DNA of 64,000 nt from positions 71,566,984-71,630,983 of the forward strand of contig JAHLJT010003656.1 of NCBI GenBank assembly GCA_031308135.1, given 5' to 3'. Positions 45,401 to 53,356 of this stretch are shown piece after piece; positions within the stretch are counted from its first letter, which is position 1, and every line of letters starts with the position of its first letter. The notes below the pieces were generated by a model that saw only the letters and a program-made list of their open reading frames with translations, did no database searches and was not told the origin of the DNA. The stretch is from Acheta domesticus (Eukaryota; Arthropoda; Insecta; Orthoptera; Gryllidae). A program made the position numbers and the translations under genes.

Positions 45401-46289
45401 TCAAGTGCTTTGGTGTCACCCCGAACAAACAACTCTCCTGCACACAAGCAAGCAAATATGAGCACTTTCACAGTCTTTATAAAGATACTCAAAAAATGAA
45501 ATACATAATTCAATCATTTTGTTGTTTTTTTCACTAACCTCTACAAAATATACAGATACATTTATCCAAATAATATAACGAAATATTTGATTAAGTGTAG
45601 ATGATCATTTGTTATTGACAATTTACAATGAAAATTTATGATCCTTTAACAATAACAAAGTTCAACAAACCTGTAGCATATATCGCTGCAATACGAACTT
45701 TGGAATGCTGGAAGTTAAAATTTTGCAAAATTGCCTTTGCCAATGCAGCTGTATGGGAGAACAGTTCTCGAGGAATAGCTTTTGAAAGATCACAAATACA
45801 GTCGCATGATTCCTTTTTTATTTTTGGGAAAGGATCATTTAAAGTCTTTAGTAATATTTGTACCAGTTCCTCTACATAATGTGATAGACATGATTTAAAT
45901 CTTTTAATAATTAGATGATATAGTTCCATCAACAACAAGCGTACTTCTTCTGAAGGCTCCACAATCTCGATGTTACCTAGTCTTTGCACTAATATAGGTA
46001 CAATATAAGGAAAATAGCTGTCATTGGTTTCAGGAAGAACTTTTAATATATCAATAATAATATTAATTGACAGTTCTCTACAACTCTCTGCTTTATCACT
46101 AAAGCAACGCAGTAAATATTTATAAACATGCTTTACTTTCACATCAAACTGTAATTCGCATTCATCATCAAATACTGCCACTTTTAATTCTTCAAGAGCT
46201 TTTCTCCTTTTTCTCTTGTCATCACTCTCCAAAGCATTGCAATATTTTGATAGGGACGACACTGGTAGAGAGTCTGCAGAAATTGACAT
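21485..46289 (-). CDS. DNAAF5: dynein axonemal assembly factor 5 (HEATR2)
   Basis: HEAT-repeat cytoplasmic factor needed to preassemble axonemal dynein arms for motile cilia and sperm flagella. Eleven exons on the - strand: 46289-45671, 45437-45254, 43190-43045, 42705-42473, 41266-40965, 39782-39501, 35784-35560, 33891-33542, 29443-29266, 21931-21748, 21627-21485, about 2.85 kb coding (~948 codons). The ATG at 46289 is the first in frame. Helical HEAT pairs are plain in exons 1-4, for example RRAVIEVVGDWLLNMPDRYS and DWRPDVRLRAAQLVGTF, and in exons 9-11 (DDVDDEVRGAALRCAERVLP). Exons 5-8 are extremely GC-rich and Ala/Arg-rich but keep the helical pattern (ALGAFVPAASWAKLLLWEE). Phases agree at every junction except exon 5 to 6. 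Exon 10 has one base too many near 21777-21779 that creates a stop after HLDDP. Human DNAAF5 is about 855 aa; the excess lies in exons 5-8. It shares a promoter region with RhoGDI. Confidence 0.88.
22228..22295 (-). repeat. tRNA-like SINE head
   Basis: Read on the - strand it has an A-box-like TTGGCTCGACAGC and, 28 bases on, a B-box-like GGTTTGATTC, spaced as in tRNA-derived SINEs. The body may extend left to about 22030. No target duplication identified. Confidence 0.45.
22650..22759. repeat. imperfect inverted repeat
   Basis: GGCTGTCCAGG and GTCGCAGGCTGA in the left arm recur as reverse complements in the right arm, giving two arms of about 50 bases around a short centre. It lies in DNAAF5 intron 10. 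The element family is unknown. Confidence 0.6.
23234..24466 (+). repeat. 5' LTR
   Basis: TG...CA-bounded repeat. It has a TATAAAAG box at 23492-23499 and AATAAA at 24400-24405, the usual promoter and poly(A) signals. Three tandem 36-bp units built on CATTCTGACTC..GTGTCGTAGAG lie at about 23590-23700, followed by several TTTTCGGAC repeats. It differs from the 3' LTR by one A in an A-run near 24041-24048. Confidence 0.92.
24672..25352 (+). CDS. retrotransposon gag-like N-terminal frame
   Basis: A 226-codon frame (or from the internal ATG at 24690) rich in Glu, Lys, Gln and Asn, with heptad-like spacing over roughly residues 60-220 that suggests a long coiled coil. No enzyme motif. It ends 17 bases before the next frame, which is shifted by one base and continues the same style of sequence. 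I infer that both were one gag reading frame, now broken. Codon use is A-rich like the rest of the element and unlike the GC-rich host exons. Confidence 0.6.
   Translation: MYYNFKMETRSKTARSENVEIDNVAANGMNPEGDMLRELVEVEQKEKEVAAASVDNTDSSNLIIIKMLAEMKAEMNAKLEGIKIETTQEFKNFRKAICEEISQLRTDTANEFSNIYSKMDAFNCQVNQIQKEQKECFNKINSEVGALQENVTALALTQNQQCKKMTNAESRIEYLNEISQQHGDKIENIELKIVVTDSKVEQQIQEGLRNIKTLQELESEKTDSKP
25369..26172 (+). CDS. retrotransposon capsid (gag) domain
   Basis: A 267-codon frame. Residues ~20-175 resemble the retrotransposon gag/capsid domain: PWSFISKLESYF, then HWLTSLIPEPTSYKEWKEKF, then a region ending in LSLFDRTL. The C-terminal third is Asn/Gly/Lys-rich and basic, as expected for nucleic-acid binding, but I see no CCHC zinc knuckle. 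No Met-initiated start is required if it was translated with the preceding frame. Confidence 0.75.
   Translation: MENEVLTRTQGNVITTASAVVLPSYLKFHGDIKEQPWSFISKLESYFMINNTPERLKLHMVEQAMSSKAHHWLTSLIPEPTSYKEWKEKFLKRYWNENHKFDLKYKLMSEKYRKGGAETMCDFATRKIAAFKACEEGIDNNELTRIIIRQLPVSIQNLLWNSIPVDYEDLVERLSLFDRTLNGEYERNNSNGYHDSMNGKNNGTGKIVDTDNRQGHDSLEGKGEWGNDAKREAKKTGNSYSRRSKDDKRYEQIEINAIEQENSHCSK
26208..27185 (+). CDS. retrotransposon protease and truncated reverse transcriptase
   Basis: A 325-codon frame. Residues ~42-54 carry the aspartic protease signature DILIDTGANVCAVS, and a later IILGIDGL fits the protease's C-terminal half. From ~residue 225 it runs into the start of a reverse transcriptase (MLEDGIIKKSMTPYVSPIVI, then IRFCIDARKLNSKT). 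It stops soon after, before the YxDD catalytic block. An internal deletion has removed the rest of pol. Expected inactive as a polymerase; the protease could still fold. Confidence 0.85.
   Translation: MMVITELNSIEVAAEDLLRKETDERAENSTCLVLKGMFRHIPVDILIDTGANVCAVSEELYKQLKKEGNKIEELPARKLNIRTANGRRIETRSQQIWVEVEVQGVTIQFPAIIIKNLIRPIILGIDGLKMCDAKVDVGNRNILLRTDKGQQHCLGIKDQEGEDLCICEIAELIEETRDQIHAAAKYAVDENGVDVSHSVETLVSEYQDVFEGSKDPVKGCQFKIELMDEEPFNVKQYPIPHVFKPEVCRQINTMLEDGIIKKSMTPYVSPIVIVRKKDNKIRFCIDARKLNSKTIARHEKPPKLDEMGTYNYRNIKPYKRDDTHD
27186..27551 (+). other. residual 3' internal region and polypurine tract
   Basis: Non-coding remnant joining the truncated pol frame to the 3' LTR. It ends with the purine-rich GGAGAGGGGAAG immediately before the LTR, the expected plus-strand primer site. 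Confidence 0.7.
27552..28783 (+). repeat. 3' LTR
   Basis: Same sequence as the 5' LTR apart from one fewer A in the A-run near 28357-28363, including the TATA box, the three 36-bp units and AATAAA. Immediately followed by the ATAT target duplication. Confidence 0.92.
29444..32027. other. DNAAF5 intron 8, distal part
   Basis: AT-rich intron DNA without recognised genes. A short perfect-like hairpin (GCAGAGGCTAGCG / CGCTAGTCTCTGC) lies at 31705-31732 and a G run at about 31760-31767. Confidence 0.45.
32028..32510 (-). repeat. tRNA-like SINE family, copy 1
   Basis: On the - strand the head carries ATACTCTGATCGGTAGG and a B-box-like GGTTTGAGTCC. The body shares ordered blocks with copies at 33168, 34548, 38670 and 40010: CCGGAGCACC/CCGGAG, GATC(T)TTC, CCTCACCCC, GGTCTC and GGCGCCGG. 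The far end reads GGACTAATG. Confidence 0.7.
32625..32705. repeat. CT-rich low-complexity tract
   Basis: About 80 bases of nearly pure pyrimidine on the + strand (TCTCTCTC, CCTTCCCTCTCCC). Confidence 0.9.
33168..33531 (-). repeat. SINE family, copy 2, abutting exon 8 donor
   Basis: Shares ATTAGTCC, GGCGCCGGATC, CCGCCCCAGC, GGTCTCCCGACATG, GGGGTGAGGATAGGACAA and CCGGCATTCGCC with its relatives. It lacks the tRNA-like head: the similarity stops about 10 bases from the DNAAF5 exon 8 donor at 33541. Confidence 0.7.
33951..34447. mobile_element. hAT-like MITE, outer
   Basis: Ends read CAGTGGCGGATCCAG on the left and CAGGGGCGGATCCAG from the right. The flanks AGGGAGT and GGGGAGT agree at 6 of 7 bases. 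The body is AT-rich and non-coding, and carries a second element at 34010-34244. Confidence 0.7.
34010..34244. mobile_element. hAT-like MITE, nested inner
   Basis: Ends read CAGTTGTGTCAAGGTC on the left and CAGTGTTGTCGGGGTC from the right. Flanking 8-mers GTCTAGAG and GCCTAGAG match at 7/8. Wholly within the MITE at 33951-34447. Confidence 0.8.
34548..34960 (-). repeat. SINE family, copy 3
   Basis: Full-length style copy. The - strand head has the B box GGGTTCGAGTC followed by GCGACGATGGCGTATTTTCG. The body includes GGAGGAGAATTCTGG, CCGATG, CGAGATCTTTCG and GGCGCCGATTCCC, ending in GGACTAATGAC. Same orientation as the others. Confidence 0.75.
35325..35515 (-). repeat. fragment related to the foldback element core
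   Basis: AAAAAGTGGATAAAATC, GCTAAATTTAGAAAAAAA, CTTGATAC, CGTCCGTCTG, GCGCCTAAACCGT and AAAATTGATAT match, in order and in reverse complement, the centre of the element at 9730-9920. It lies 45 bases from the DNAAF5 exon 7 donor. Confidence 0.65.
35828..35860. repeat. (CCGCG)n microsatellite
   Basis: Six or so repeats of CCGCG/CGCCG lie just upstream, in the gene's sense, of the DNAAF5 exon 7 acceptor. Confidence 0.85.
36012..36397. mobile_element. possible hAT-like MITE
   Basis: Left end CAGTGAAGTAGCGCGGG and right end (other strand) CAGCGGCGTAGTGGGAG are similar. Flanking 8-mers share only the first four bases. The inner right end has the common GGGGCGGCAAAATTTTGC motif. Tentative. Confidence 0.4.
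36709..37007 (-). repeat. tRNA-derived SINE with target duplication
   Basis: On the - strand: A-box-like TAGCCGAGATCG (36985-36996) and B box GGATTCGAGTC (36948-36958), followed by a GT-rich body and a CCCCAGGG..CCCTGGGG hairpin near 36840-36860. Flanks TCATTGGGTCATTT (36695-36708) and TCATTGGATCATTT (37008-37021) are a 13/14 direct repeat, as left by LINE-type insertion. Confidence 0.7.
37196..37242. other. short hairpin
   Basis: TTTTTGTGGGCAGCAGTGTT faces AACACTGCTGCTGACAAAAA across a three- to four-base A loop, a stem of about 20 pairs with one bulge region. It lies in DNAAF5 intron 6. Confidence 0.6.
38670..39500 (-). repeat. SINE family, copy 4, split by a MITE
   Basis: SINE body at 38670-39135 (GGGAGGTGATGGTGATCTTCC, GGTCTCCCC, GGCATTCGCCTGG, AGAATTCTCCTCCAGAC) and SINE head at 39464-39500 (AGGACCT...CAGAGGCTCTG), separated by the hAT MITE. 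The head reaches the DNAAF5 exon 6 donor at 39500, so the GTCAGT donor may lie in, or directly next to, SINE sequence. Confidence 0.7.
39136..39463. mobile_element. hAT MITE with perfect 8-bp duplication
   Basis: Ends CAGGGTTTTCCAACTG and, from the right, CAAGGCTGTCCAACTT. Flanking 8-mers are identical, CCCTAGGA (39128-39135 and 39464-39471). Same family as 5345-5882 but shorter. It inserted into SINE copy 4 and lies 37 bases inside DNAAF5 intron 6. Confidence 0.9.
39832..39855. repeat. poly(A) tract
   Basis: About 25 A residues on the + strand, reading as poly(T) upstream of the DNAAF5 exon 6 acceptor, where it could serve as a distant polypyrimidine tract. Confidence 0.85.
40010..40250 (-). 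repeat. SINE family, copy 5 (3'-truncated)
   Basis: Contains the - strand head (CTCTGATCGTGAGGGCCTCG, GGGTTCCAGTGCC, GACGATGG) and the first body blocks (TTTTCTGCGGTTTTACC, GATCAATACC, CGCGCGCGAC), ending at GGTCTCCCG. The distal half is missing. Confidence 0.65.
40753..40933. repeat. inverted repeat with hammerhead-like cores
   Basis: Arms of about 80 bases match almost perfectly as reverse complements around a 15-20 base loop. Each arm contains the hammerhead core: CTGATGA at 40852-40858 and GAAAC at 40878-40882 on the + strand; the same on the - strand at 40834-40828 and 40808-40804. Between them GGTCGC and GCGGCC (GTCGC/GCGGC on the + arm) pair as stem II with an AGCGTG loop. GTT follows GAAAC as a candidate cleavage triplet. 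Such minimal hammerheads are known in terminal repeats of Penelope-like retroelements; no Penelope coding sequence is present here. Confidence 0.75.
41300..42345. repeat. ~100-bp tandem satellite, ten units
   Basis: The CGGGAATCG-type landmark recurs at about 41341, 41441, 41538, 41631, 41727, 41839, 41951, 42051, 42163 and 42274. Each unit has GTTTGGCTACCTGGGAAGGC, GATTGCATCCCGC, ACCCGCTTCCCAGATA and CCCCTTTCA. Units 6-7 and 9-10 share variant features, so there is a partial three-unit higher-order period of about 315 bases. It fills the end of DNAAF5 intron 4, starting about 35 bases from the exon 5 acceptor. Confidence 0.9.
43850..44420 (+). pseudogene. decayed non-LTR reverse transcriptase
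   Basis: Across shifted frames the translation recalls the finger-palm region of Jockey/CR1-type reverse transcriptases: LGVPQGS near 43955, CILHVDNLTLF near 44035 in place of the YADD block, then DCPQLQKNIDLIVQ, and further on FKDLHVILNPILKF near 44260. Several stops and frame shifts. It lies in DNAAF5 intron 2, antisense to the gene. Confidence 0.6.
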
Positions 46290-46767
46290 TTTCACGAACG
46301 CAAATTGTTTACAAAATTCAGTATAATAAAAATACTGTCATGTCATTCATCCAAACTTCAAACACTTCTGTAGATCGCCATTTGTAAACAACGTGCCGTT
46401 CCTTTGGCAACAAGTGCACTTGTACGACTAGATTTTTCATTTAATAAAAATTCATCAATGAAAGAAATACATTTTATTATTACAATATTTTATGTTTGAA
46501 GAAACGTATTTCACCCGTCGTTGTGCAAATTTATTAACCTTTTAGCACATGCCTCCCGCGTTGCCACGTTCAATCCCCACCCTTTCCCGCTACGAAACGA
46601 ATAGCGAGCCGCTTGTCGATTTCGATAAATCGGCATTTGATGAATTTTATCGAAGGCTGGGAAGGGCTGGTCGAAGATCCTGAAAGTAGGTGGAGTCATC
46701 TTTACGTCGTTTTGTATGCGAAGTGTTCTTAGATTTGAATTATCGTTGCTGTTCATTAGTTTGGTCG
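46290..46767. promoter_or_regulatory. DNAAF5/RhoGDI bidirectional promoter region
   Basis: The two genes are divergent with 621 bases between their start codons. RhoGDI has an untranslated first exon ending at 46767 (GTCG|GTAAGT), whose acceptor is at 46904. The shared interval is GC-richer at 46550-46640 and contains an X-box. No TATA box seen. Confidence 0.7.
46398..46411. promoter_or_regulatory. X-box (RFX site)
   Basis: GTTCCTTTGGCAAC fits the palindromic RFX consensus GTTNCC..GGNAAC with a short spacer. It is 109 bases upstream of the DNAAF5 start. RFX factors control ciliary genes, so it is best assigned to DNAAF5. Confidence 0.7.
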
Positions 46768-46910
46768 GTAAGTGTTTTCATTTCCCTCATTTTACGTCAC
46801 GCTATTCATTAGACGTATTTGTTCCTCACTTCCATCATGGATATTCCCTCTAATTATTGAGCGTTCTGTCAGTGCTTTTCCCTGCTACCCGCTATCTGTT
46901 TCAGAAAATC

Positions 46911-49900
46911 ATGTCTGATACTCCGGCGGAAGGCATTGAAAATCTTAGTATTAACACACCGGAGGAAGAAATTGAATCAAACTACAAACCTCCTCCCGAG
47001 AAAACCATTGAAGAAATTCTAGAAGCGGACAAAGAAGACGAAAGTCTACAAAAATATAAAGAAGCTCTTCTGGGCGAAGCAAAGGCCGGGAAAGTCATAG
47101 TTGGTAAGGAAAAAGCCGCTTTATTCACCCATTTAATGTTTTTTGATGTTTTCTCATCCCGTGTTTTCTCCTCAGATCCTGAAGATCCTCGTAAGGTGAT
47201 CGTGAAGAAATTGGTTCTATGTGCCACTGATCGCCCGGACGTGGAATTGGACCTCACTGGCGACTTGACTCAGCTCAAAAAACAGGTCTTGTATAGTGTA
47301 AACGTTATCTAAATGTTTCAAAAGTACCTGTCGTTATAACATGACTTCTATTGGAATTATTCTAGTAGCTTTGCATATTGTCATGACTGTAATAATGTGT
47401 GCTGTTCTTATTCATGCAAACTACAGTAGGGTGTCCTCTTCAAGTGTAGATTGTAAATTAACTCGATGAACTAGTTGATTGTTAAAAAAATACTAATGCA
47501 TGTAATTCTAATAAACACATGTAATATTTAAATTTTGCTGAAGTCATACAAAATTTGCTGATTAATTATCGTTCACTTTCTTTCTATTCTTGACATCTAC
47601 CACATTTCTGAGTGCAGGTATTCACCATCAAGGAGGGGGTGTCTTACAAAATTCGGATTGAATTCATTGTTCAACGTGAGATTGTGCATGGGTTGAAATA
47701 CGTGCAGAAAACATACAGAATGGGAGTCCCAGGTGAGTTTTAAGTGTGTAAATAATATTGAAATATGGTTTTCTACTTCAAATATCAGTTGGAGCTCGGT
47801 TATTTAAATGCTTGCAGTGCATGTATTATAAGCTTCCAGTACTGTAGTCATTCATTAAGTTTATTCCCATTTCGGTAATGGGCTGACGACCTATGGTTTT
47901 AGGTTCGGTTAGTTGGCACTATTTGCTTAAAAGCAAGGCTAACAATCTAGACAATAGCTTCTATTATCTAATTCCCAAGGACCTTAATTCCTGGCATTAT
48001 TTTATTAAATTACTAATTTCAAGACAATTCTGTATTTTTTCATTGCACACATGGATTATCCAGCTACACCAGGTAAGGATAGGGTAAATTGCTGTCAGAA
48101 GGAATATTGCATGTAATTGTTTTGAAGATTCCACGTTAACTCCACTTCAACACACAGCAAATTTTAATATATACGTTTTTAGGCTATAGTTGCATTTTTA
48201 TAAGCTTGCAATGTTGTTTTATTAAATAATAGTTTAAGCTATGGCAAGAAATTTTTAGATTTTGTATAAAATCTATTTTTTGAATGTTCATTATTGCTCT
48301 TTCTCATTTCCCTAATAGGGATGCTTGTGCAGCACAGTAAATTGGACAAATAATCAAAGAACAGGCACTCTTAGTTCATTTCCAATCTCAGAACCTCTTT
48401 TCCCATTCACATTATTAATAAGTCTGAGGAAAATGTGAGCAAAGCACCAAATTATGATTTTGAAACTTAACAAAGAATGATGGCATGTGATTATTCATTG
48501 TACAACTCAAACAATTTTCTGTTATTGGGATGTTTTGTTTGTAGTTTACCAGAATTTTATTTCTTACACATGAATTTCAAATTAATTCATTTAATGTGTG
48601 TGAAATCTGTCAAATTTTTTGCTATTGAGGTGATGTTGGTTACATTACTGGAACTGGAATTGTAAGATGATATAAAGGGTGATTTATTACAATGCCATTG
48701 TGCAATTCATACATGCATATTTTTTACTAAATATTTTTTGAACAGGAAGTTTTCAGATTCAGATGGTTTAGAATATTATAACGTATAAAGTTTTTTATTC
48801 TAGTTTGTCAGAAAGACAGGAAGTTTAATTTCTTTGGAAAGACTTTCCATATCAGTTTTCTTCTGTGAATATGCAATTTAAAACATTCTGAAATACATGC
48901 AGCATGGTCTTCTAGTGAATAATAGTTATTTGTGAAATATGTCATAAGATATCTTTTTTGTTTAAGTGTCACATTAACTCACATTTTTGACCTTTCTTTG
49001 GCAATGACAATAAAATGGTCACCTAAATTATTACATTGAGAGTTGAATAAAAAAAACTATGTACAAGTTAGACTAGGTAAAATCATAACAATGTATAATG
49101 TATGTATATACTTTTATTTTGATAGACTTGTTCATAGTTTTTAATCAACTCTGAATGTATTAATTTTTAAATTTAAGAATTGATTAGTCCATAGCTCACT
49201 ATTGTGTTGTAATAGTTCTTTTTACAAAACTGGGATCACTTTCATTAAGATTTGTCTTTAGATAATCAGAGTGGATAAAGTATTGTAGTGGTTTAATTAT
49301 GTCTATTCATTCAAATTAATGTTGGCATGGTAATCCTGCAAAATAAGGCATGTATTTTGTGTAATTTGCAAAGAGATTTCATGTTTCTAAAGTAATCACA
49401 TTTTTATTACAGTTTTGACTTTTGGAAATGAACATGATTTCTACCAATCTTTCGTTTTCAAAATGTTATGAGGATGTCCCTTCCCAGACAATAATTGGAA
49501 ATTTTTAATGAAATAATTTACTGTATAGGGTGTTTGTGAGCAGAATATACGTCACATTTCTTATTCATATTATATAAATATTAAATGTTACACCTGCAAA
49601 TGCACTGCAATTTTATGATACAATATTATCCCAAAATCACATGCTTTCGGGGAACACCAAAAGCGTCTTACTGACTGAAAGTTGTTTTTAAAACATGTTT
49701 TTGTAATGTTGAAAGGGATAAATATTTTTTTGATTAGATCACATCCTAAATAATCAATAAGAGCAAAAATGTCAAAAATAAGGTTCATAAAAATATAATT
49801 GAATTTGTGTTGAGAGTTGTGAAAATTTTGGGATGACTCTTCTGATGAAATATTACTTTTATATTTTGCATGACTGTGCCTCTTTAATTGCTGCAATGAG

Positions 49901-50164
49901 AAATAATTGAACTGTGTAAATAGTAAGGTGGTAGAAGAATTATTTGTATTTTTTTCTGTTTCAGTGGATAAGATGACCCACATGGTTGGGAGTTATCCAC
50001 CAAAGGTAGAGATTCAATCGTACACCACACCAGCTGAAGATGCACCAGCTGGTATGATGGCGCGTGGAAGCTACACTGTTCAGTCGCTCTTCACGGACGA
50101 TGATAAACATGAGCACCTGAAATGGGAATGGGCTTTTGATATCAAGAAAGATTGGAAGGAGTGA
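46911..50164 (+). CDS. RhoGDI: Rho GDP-dissociation inhibitor
   Basis: Cytosolic chaperone that extracts prenylated Rho, Rac and Cdc42 from membranes and holds them GDP-bound. Four coding exons in phase: 46911-47103, 47176-47285, 47618-47732, 49965-50164, total 618 bases, 205 aa, the normal family length (~204). An untranslated exon precedes. The N-terminal acidic arm (EGIENLSINTPEEEIESNYK, helical EKTIEEILEADKEDESLQKY) is the switch-binding regulatory part. The C-terminal immunoglobulin-like sandwich that takes the prenyl tail is intact: LDLTGDL, GVSYKIRIEFIVQREIVHGL, THMVGSYPPK, and the end KWEWAFDIKKDWKE. No sign of decay. The 2.2-kb last intron holds nothing recognised. It is head to head with DNAAF5. 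Confidence 0.97.
47733..49964 (+). other. RhoGDI last intron
   Basis: AT-rich intron between GGTGAGTTT and TGTTTCAG. No gene or clear repeat. Confidence 0.7.
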
Positions 50165-51357
50165 AGTTATTCTTTGGTGTATACTCAAATGCAACTCTCT
50201 CATTTCGTTGGGACTGCTGGATGTGGAAATATTCTTGTGTTTGTGCTACTTAGTTATAACAAACAAAGCTTTGTAATTTTTGAGCAAGTTTACTTTAATC
50301 TTTTATGAACTTACTGTTAAGTTTTCAATCTTTTGTCTTACACATTTGTAATTATGCTTAAGAAAAATGCTAATGGACTTGTGCCCCAGCTTGAGTGTAC
50401 AGAATTGTTAGCTGATTTTGTCAGGCTTACCTGTGAATTTCAGATAGTGAACTGTAAGATACAAAATATATTCCTCTTATCTTTTTTTTCTTCACTCCTC
50501 CACACGCTCCATATTGAGCATTCCACTCCAAATTGTTTCCATTTGTACAGCTGCTTGTCTGATCGAAAGTTGTATGAATTGGAATAAGTGTGGTTTCTGA
50601 TGAATAATTTTGTGCTTCCAGAAAAAAAATATCAACACTTCTAATTGCTTTCAATTTTATGCTTGTAGTTTTCTAGTCCTTAAGTTTTAAAAATTGATTA
50701 TAATTAGAACACATAGTTGTAATACCATTTCTGGTGCTGGCTGTGGCAGTGCAATTATAAAGATGAGAGGGTCTTGCATTTCAGTATAAAATTCTCTCTC
50801 ATGTGGAGAATTGGTAAGATTTCTTGTATAGCAGACTTTCAAGATTGGAATCCTTCGCCTTACTTGACCTTATGAAATGGTGATTGTAATCCTAATAAAT
50901 TAAAAGTTTTCAACTTTTCTTTAGATACCAAAGTGCAATTTACCAATACAAATTGTAATGTGTACGACTATGACCAACATAGAGCAGTTTTCATGTATTT
51001 TAGGAAAAGCTTGAAATGTATATTTTGGCTGTGTTACACTCCTATGATAAAATTGCTAGAGTTAATTTTATTAACTTTCTCATAATTATATACAAAATAC
51101 ACAAGTTTTGTAAAAGGCAAATGTAATTTTTACTTAGTACTCCTTTGCCTCTTCAATGTGGGTCAAAAATTGTGTCCCTGTGCCTTCCAATTGTTACGTT
51201 ACTGCAGGTCCTTGTGTGTCCTTAGCTGTACTCAGGTGCCATAATAGACAAAAATGGGCATAGTGGAGACCAGTGATGCACTTCTTACAATTCTGTAATT
51301 AATTTCAACAAGGTACTGTATTAAAGGTACAAAATAGATCCTTGTATCTTGAATAAA
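50165..51357 (+). other. RhoGDI 3' untranslated region
   Basis: No frames of interest. A possible early AATAAA lies at 50894-50899, and a stronger one at 51352-51357 is followed by a GTGTTTTAATTTT tract, so alternative 3' ends are possible. Confidence 0.55.
51352..51357 (+). terminator. RhoGDI distal poly(A) signal
   Basis: AATAAA with a GT/T-rich tract 20-40 bases downstream, the expected arrangement for cleavage near 51380. Confidence 0.6.
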
Positions 51358-52624
51358 CATTTTATATGCACACAGTGCAATGTGTTTTAATTTTCCCCTT
51401 TGAACCTGTTCCAAAATAGAATATTTCAGTATTAATGGTCTGTGATAATCTTAATTAGAGGTGTCTAGGTATTCGGGCGCCAATGTCAAGAATGGAATTT
51501 GCACTCCTGACAGGATACCTCAAATTTGCATTGTTTTAGCAGGTATATTGTAAATAGCATCCCTGTGAGTGACACCCACGGCATGTACCATGTCTGCCAT
51601 TCTTTAGATACGCCTCTGATCATAATGATAAGAGAGGTAAGCCCCACGACTAAATGTTTGTTCATGAAAATGAGATAAAAGTTTTTAGGCTGTATAAAGA
51701 AGACAGTGATTGCTTCCCTCTTACGAGAATAATTGTCATGGGGAAAAAAGGAGAAAGGAAATGCCAGTTAATGCTTTTGAGACTTTCTCAAGCGTTTGCG
51801 CTGCCGGTTTTATAATATTTGTTTTGATGAGAAGCTCAAATTGTGAGTGAAAGAGATTGCTGTAAAACGCATGTCATTCAAACCCGCGCCCAACGGCAGA
51901 CGTCACGCAATGGCGCCCAACTGACAGGTGCTGCCCTCTCGGCGGCAAGTGTCGAACTAACTTTTAAAATGGGGCACACTGATGTTTCTTTGTGAGTGCA
52001 ACCATTGTGTCGTTTTCCTTAAATGACATTGGCTGTCGTCGGGAGGTGCACGGTTCGCTGACTGCTGCTCCGGAGACGTTCGCCGCGCTTCTGGAGGATC
52101 CAGGTACGCGCGGGCAGCGCCCCGGAGGCTCGATTCGCGACCAGACGTGGCGTTTGTTTATGTGTCGATCCGAGCCTGGACGTCAACATACCAGGATGGT
52201 TGGCCTCAACAGGCGATACCCGTTACGGGGGCAGCGGCCGTCGCTTCCGCGACGCCGCGGGGCCTAAAGCACGTCTCGCGGGCGGCGGACACGGGCGGGA
52301 AGGGCGTCAAGGGCGGTCGCGGCCCAGGGCGCAGGGCGGGCGAGAATAAACAGCTGGCGGCCGTGGGCGCCGCTTTATCGATGCGCTGCGGTGGCGGCGG
52401 CGGGGCGGTCGCGGCGAGACGGGGGCGGGCGCCCACGGCAGCACCCGCTCCGCTGACCCGCACCGGCCGTCGCGCGCGCATCTCGCCCGTGCGTCGCCTC
52501 GCCTCGCCTCACGCGTCGATTGACAGCCCGCTCACGGGCCGATGGAGCGAGCGTCGAGGCGAGGTGACGCACGGGCGAGCGCCACGGGCGAGCGCCACCG
52601 GGGCAGAGGACCCCCGTGCGTGTG

Positions 52625-52632
52625 TATAAATA
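52625..52632 (+). promoter_or_regulatory. TATA box
   Basis: TATAAATA stands alone in GC-rich surroundings, 508 bases before the ATG at 53140. Transcription would start near 52655 and give a 5' leader of about 480 bases. Confidence 0.55.
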
Positions 52633-53139
52633 GACGCGTGCGTTCTCCCCGCTTGCCCTCCCGCGCCTTGTTTCTTTGCCGCCTTCCCCGTCGTCGTCTC
52701 GGCCGACCCCGGCCGGTACCGGGCGACAGCGCCGTCCGAGGAAGACGAGTCGGTCGGTCGGCGCGGCGCGGGGAACGACCTACGCGCGCCCGCGGCTTTT
52801 CCCCCTCCCCTCCTCCTCCTCCTCCTCTCCCGCGCACGCCCTGCACCGTCGTCGCCCGCCTGCCCCGCCCCCCGCCCGCGGGCTGGCGGACCGGCGGCCT
52901 CGACGGTGCACGGCGTGACGCGGCGCGGAGCGGCCGCAGAACGGGTGCTCCTCGCAGCCGCCTCCTCCTCCACCTCCGCGCCAGCGCGCGTAAGCGAGCG
53001 AGCAAGCGAGCGACCGCGCGCGTCCGGGAAGCGGCACGTCAGCGGCAGTGCTGGTGTCGTCGCAGGCATGCGGCGGCGCCGGCGGTAGGGGCGTCCTCGC
53101 CGTCGCCCGCCCGACACTCGCCGCCGCCGCGCCGCTCCG

Positions 53140-53356
53140 ATGGACGCAGCCGCCGCCGCCGCCGCCGTGGCGGGCGCCGCCCCCGGCGCGGGCGGGCCCC
53201 TGCTGCTGCTGCCCCCGCCGCCGGCGTACACCGAGCCGGCGCTGGACGCCGCGTACGTGGCCGATGCGTCCTTTAGCCCCCGGGCCATGCGCCCGCTGTA
53301 CGGCGCCACGCGGGTGCTGACCGAGCTGCTGCTGCCACGGGAGGCGCTGCCGCCGG
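53140..53356 (+). CDS. first coding exon of an unidentified gene
   Basis: ATG at 53140 in a good context (CCGATGG) opens 72 codons ending at a consensus donor G|GTAAGT (53356/53357). The first ~30 residues are Ala/Gly/Pro-rich low complexity (MDAAAAAAAVAGAAPGAGG, then LLLLPPPP). The remainder, YVADASFSPRAMRPLY and RVLTELLLPREALPPG, looks like ordinary conserved protein sequence. I do not recognise the family. No continuing exon is found before 64000, so the next one is probably outside the window. Support comes from the start, the donor, the CpG island and the TATA box rather than from homology. Confidence 0.55.
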
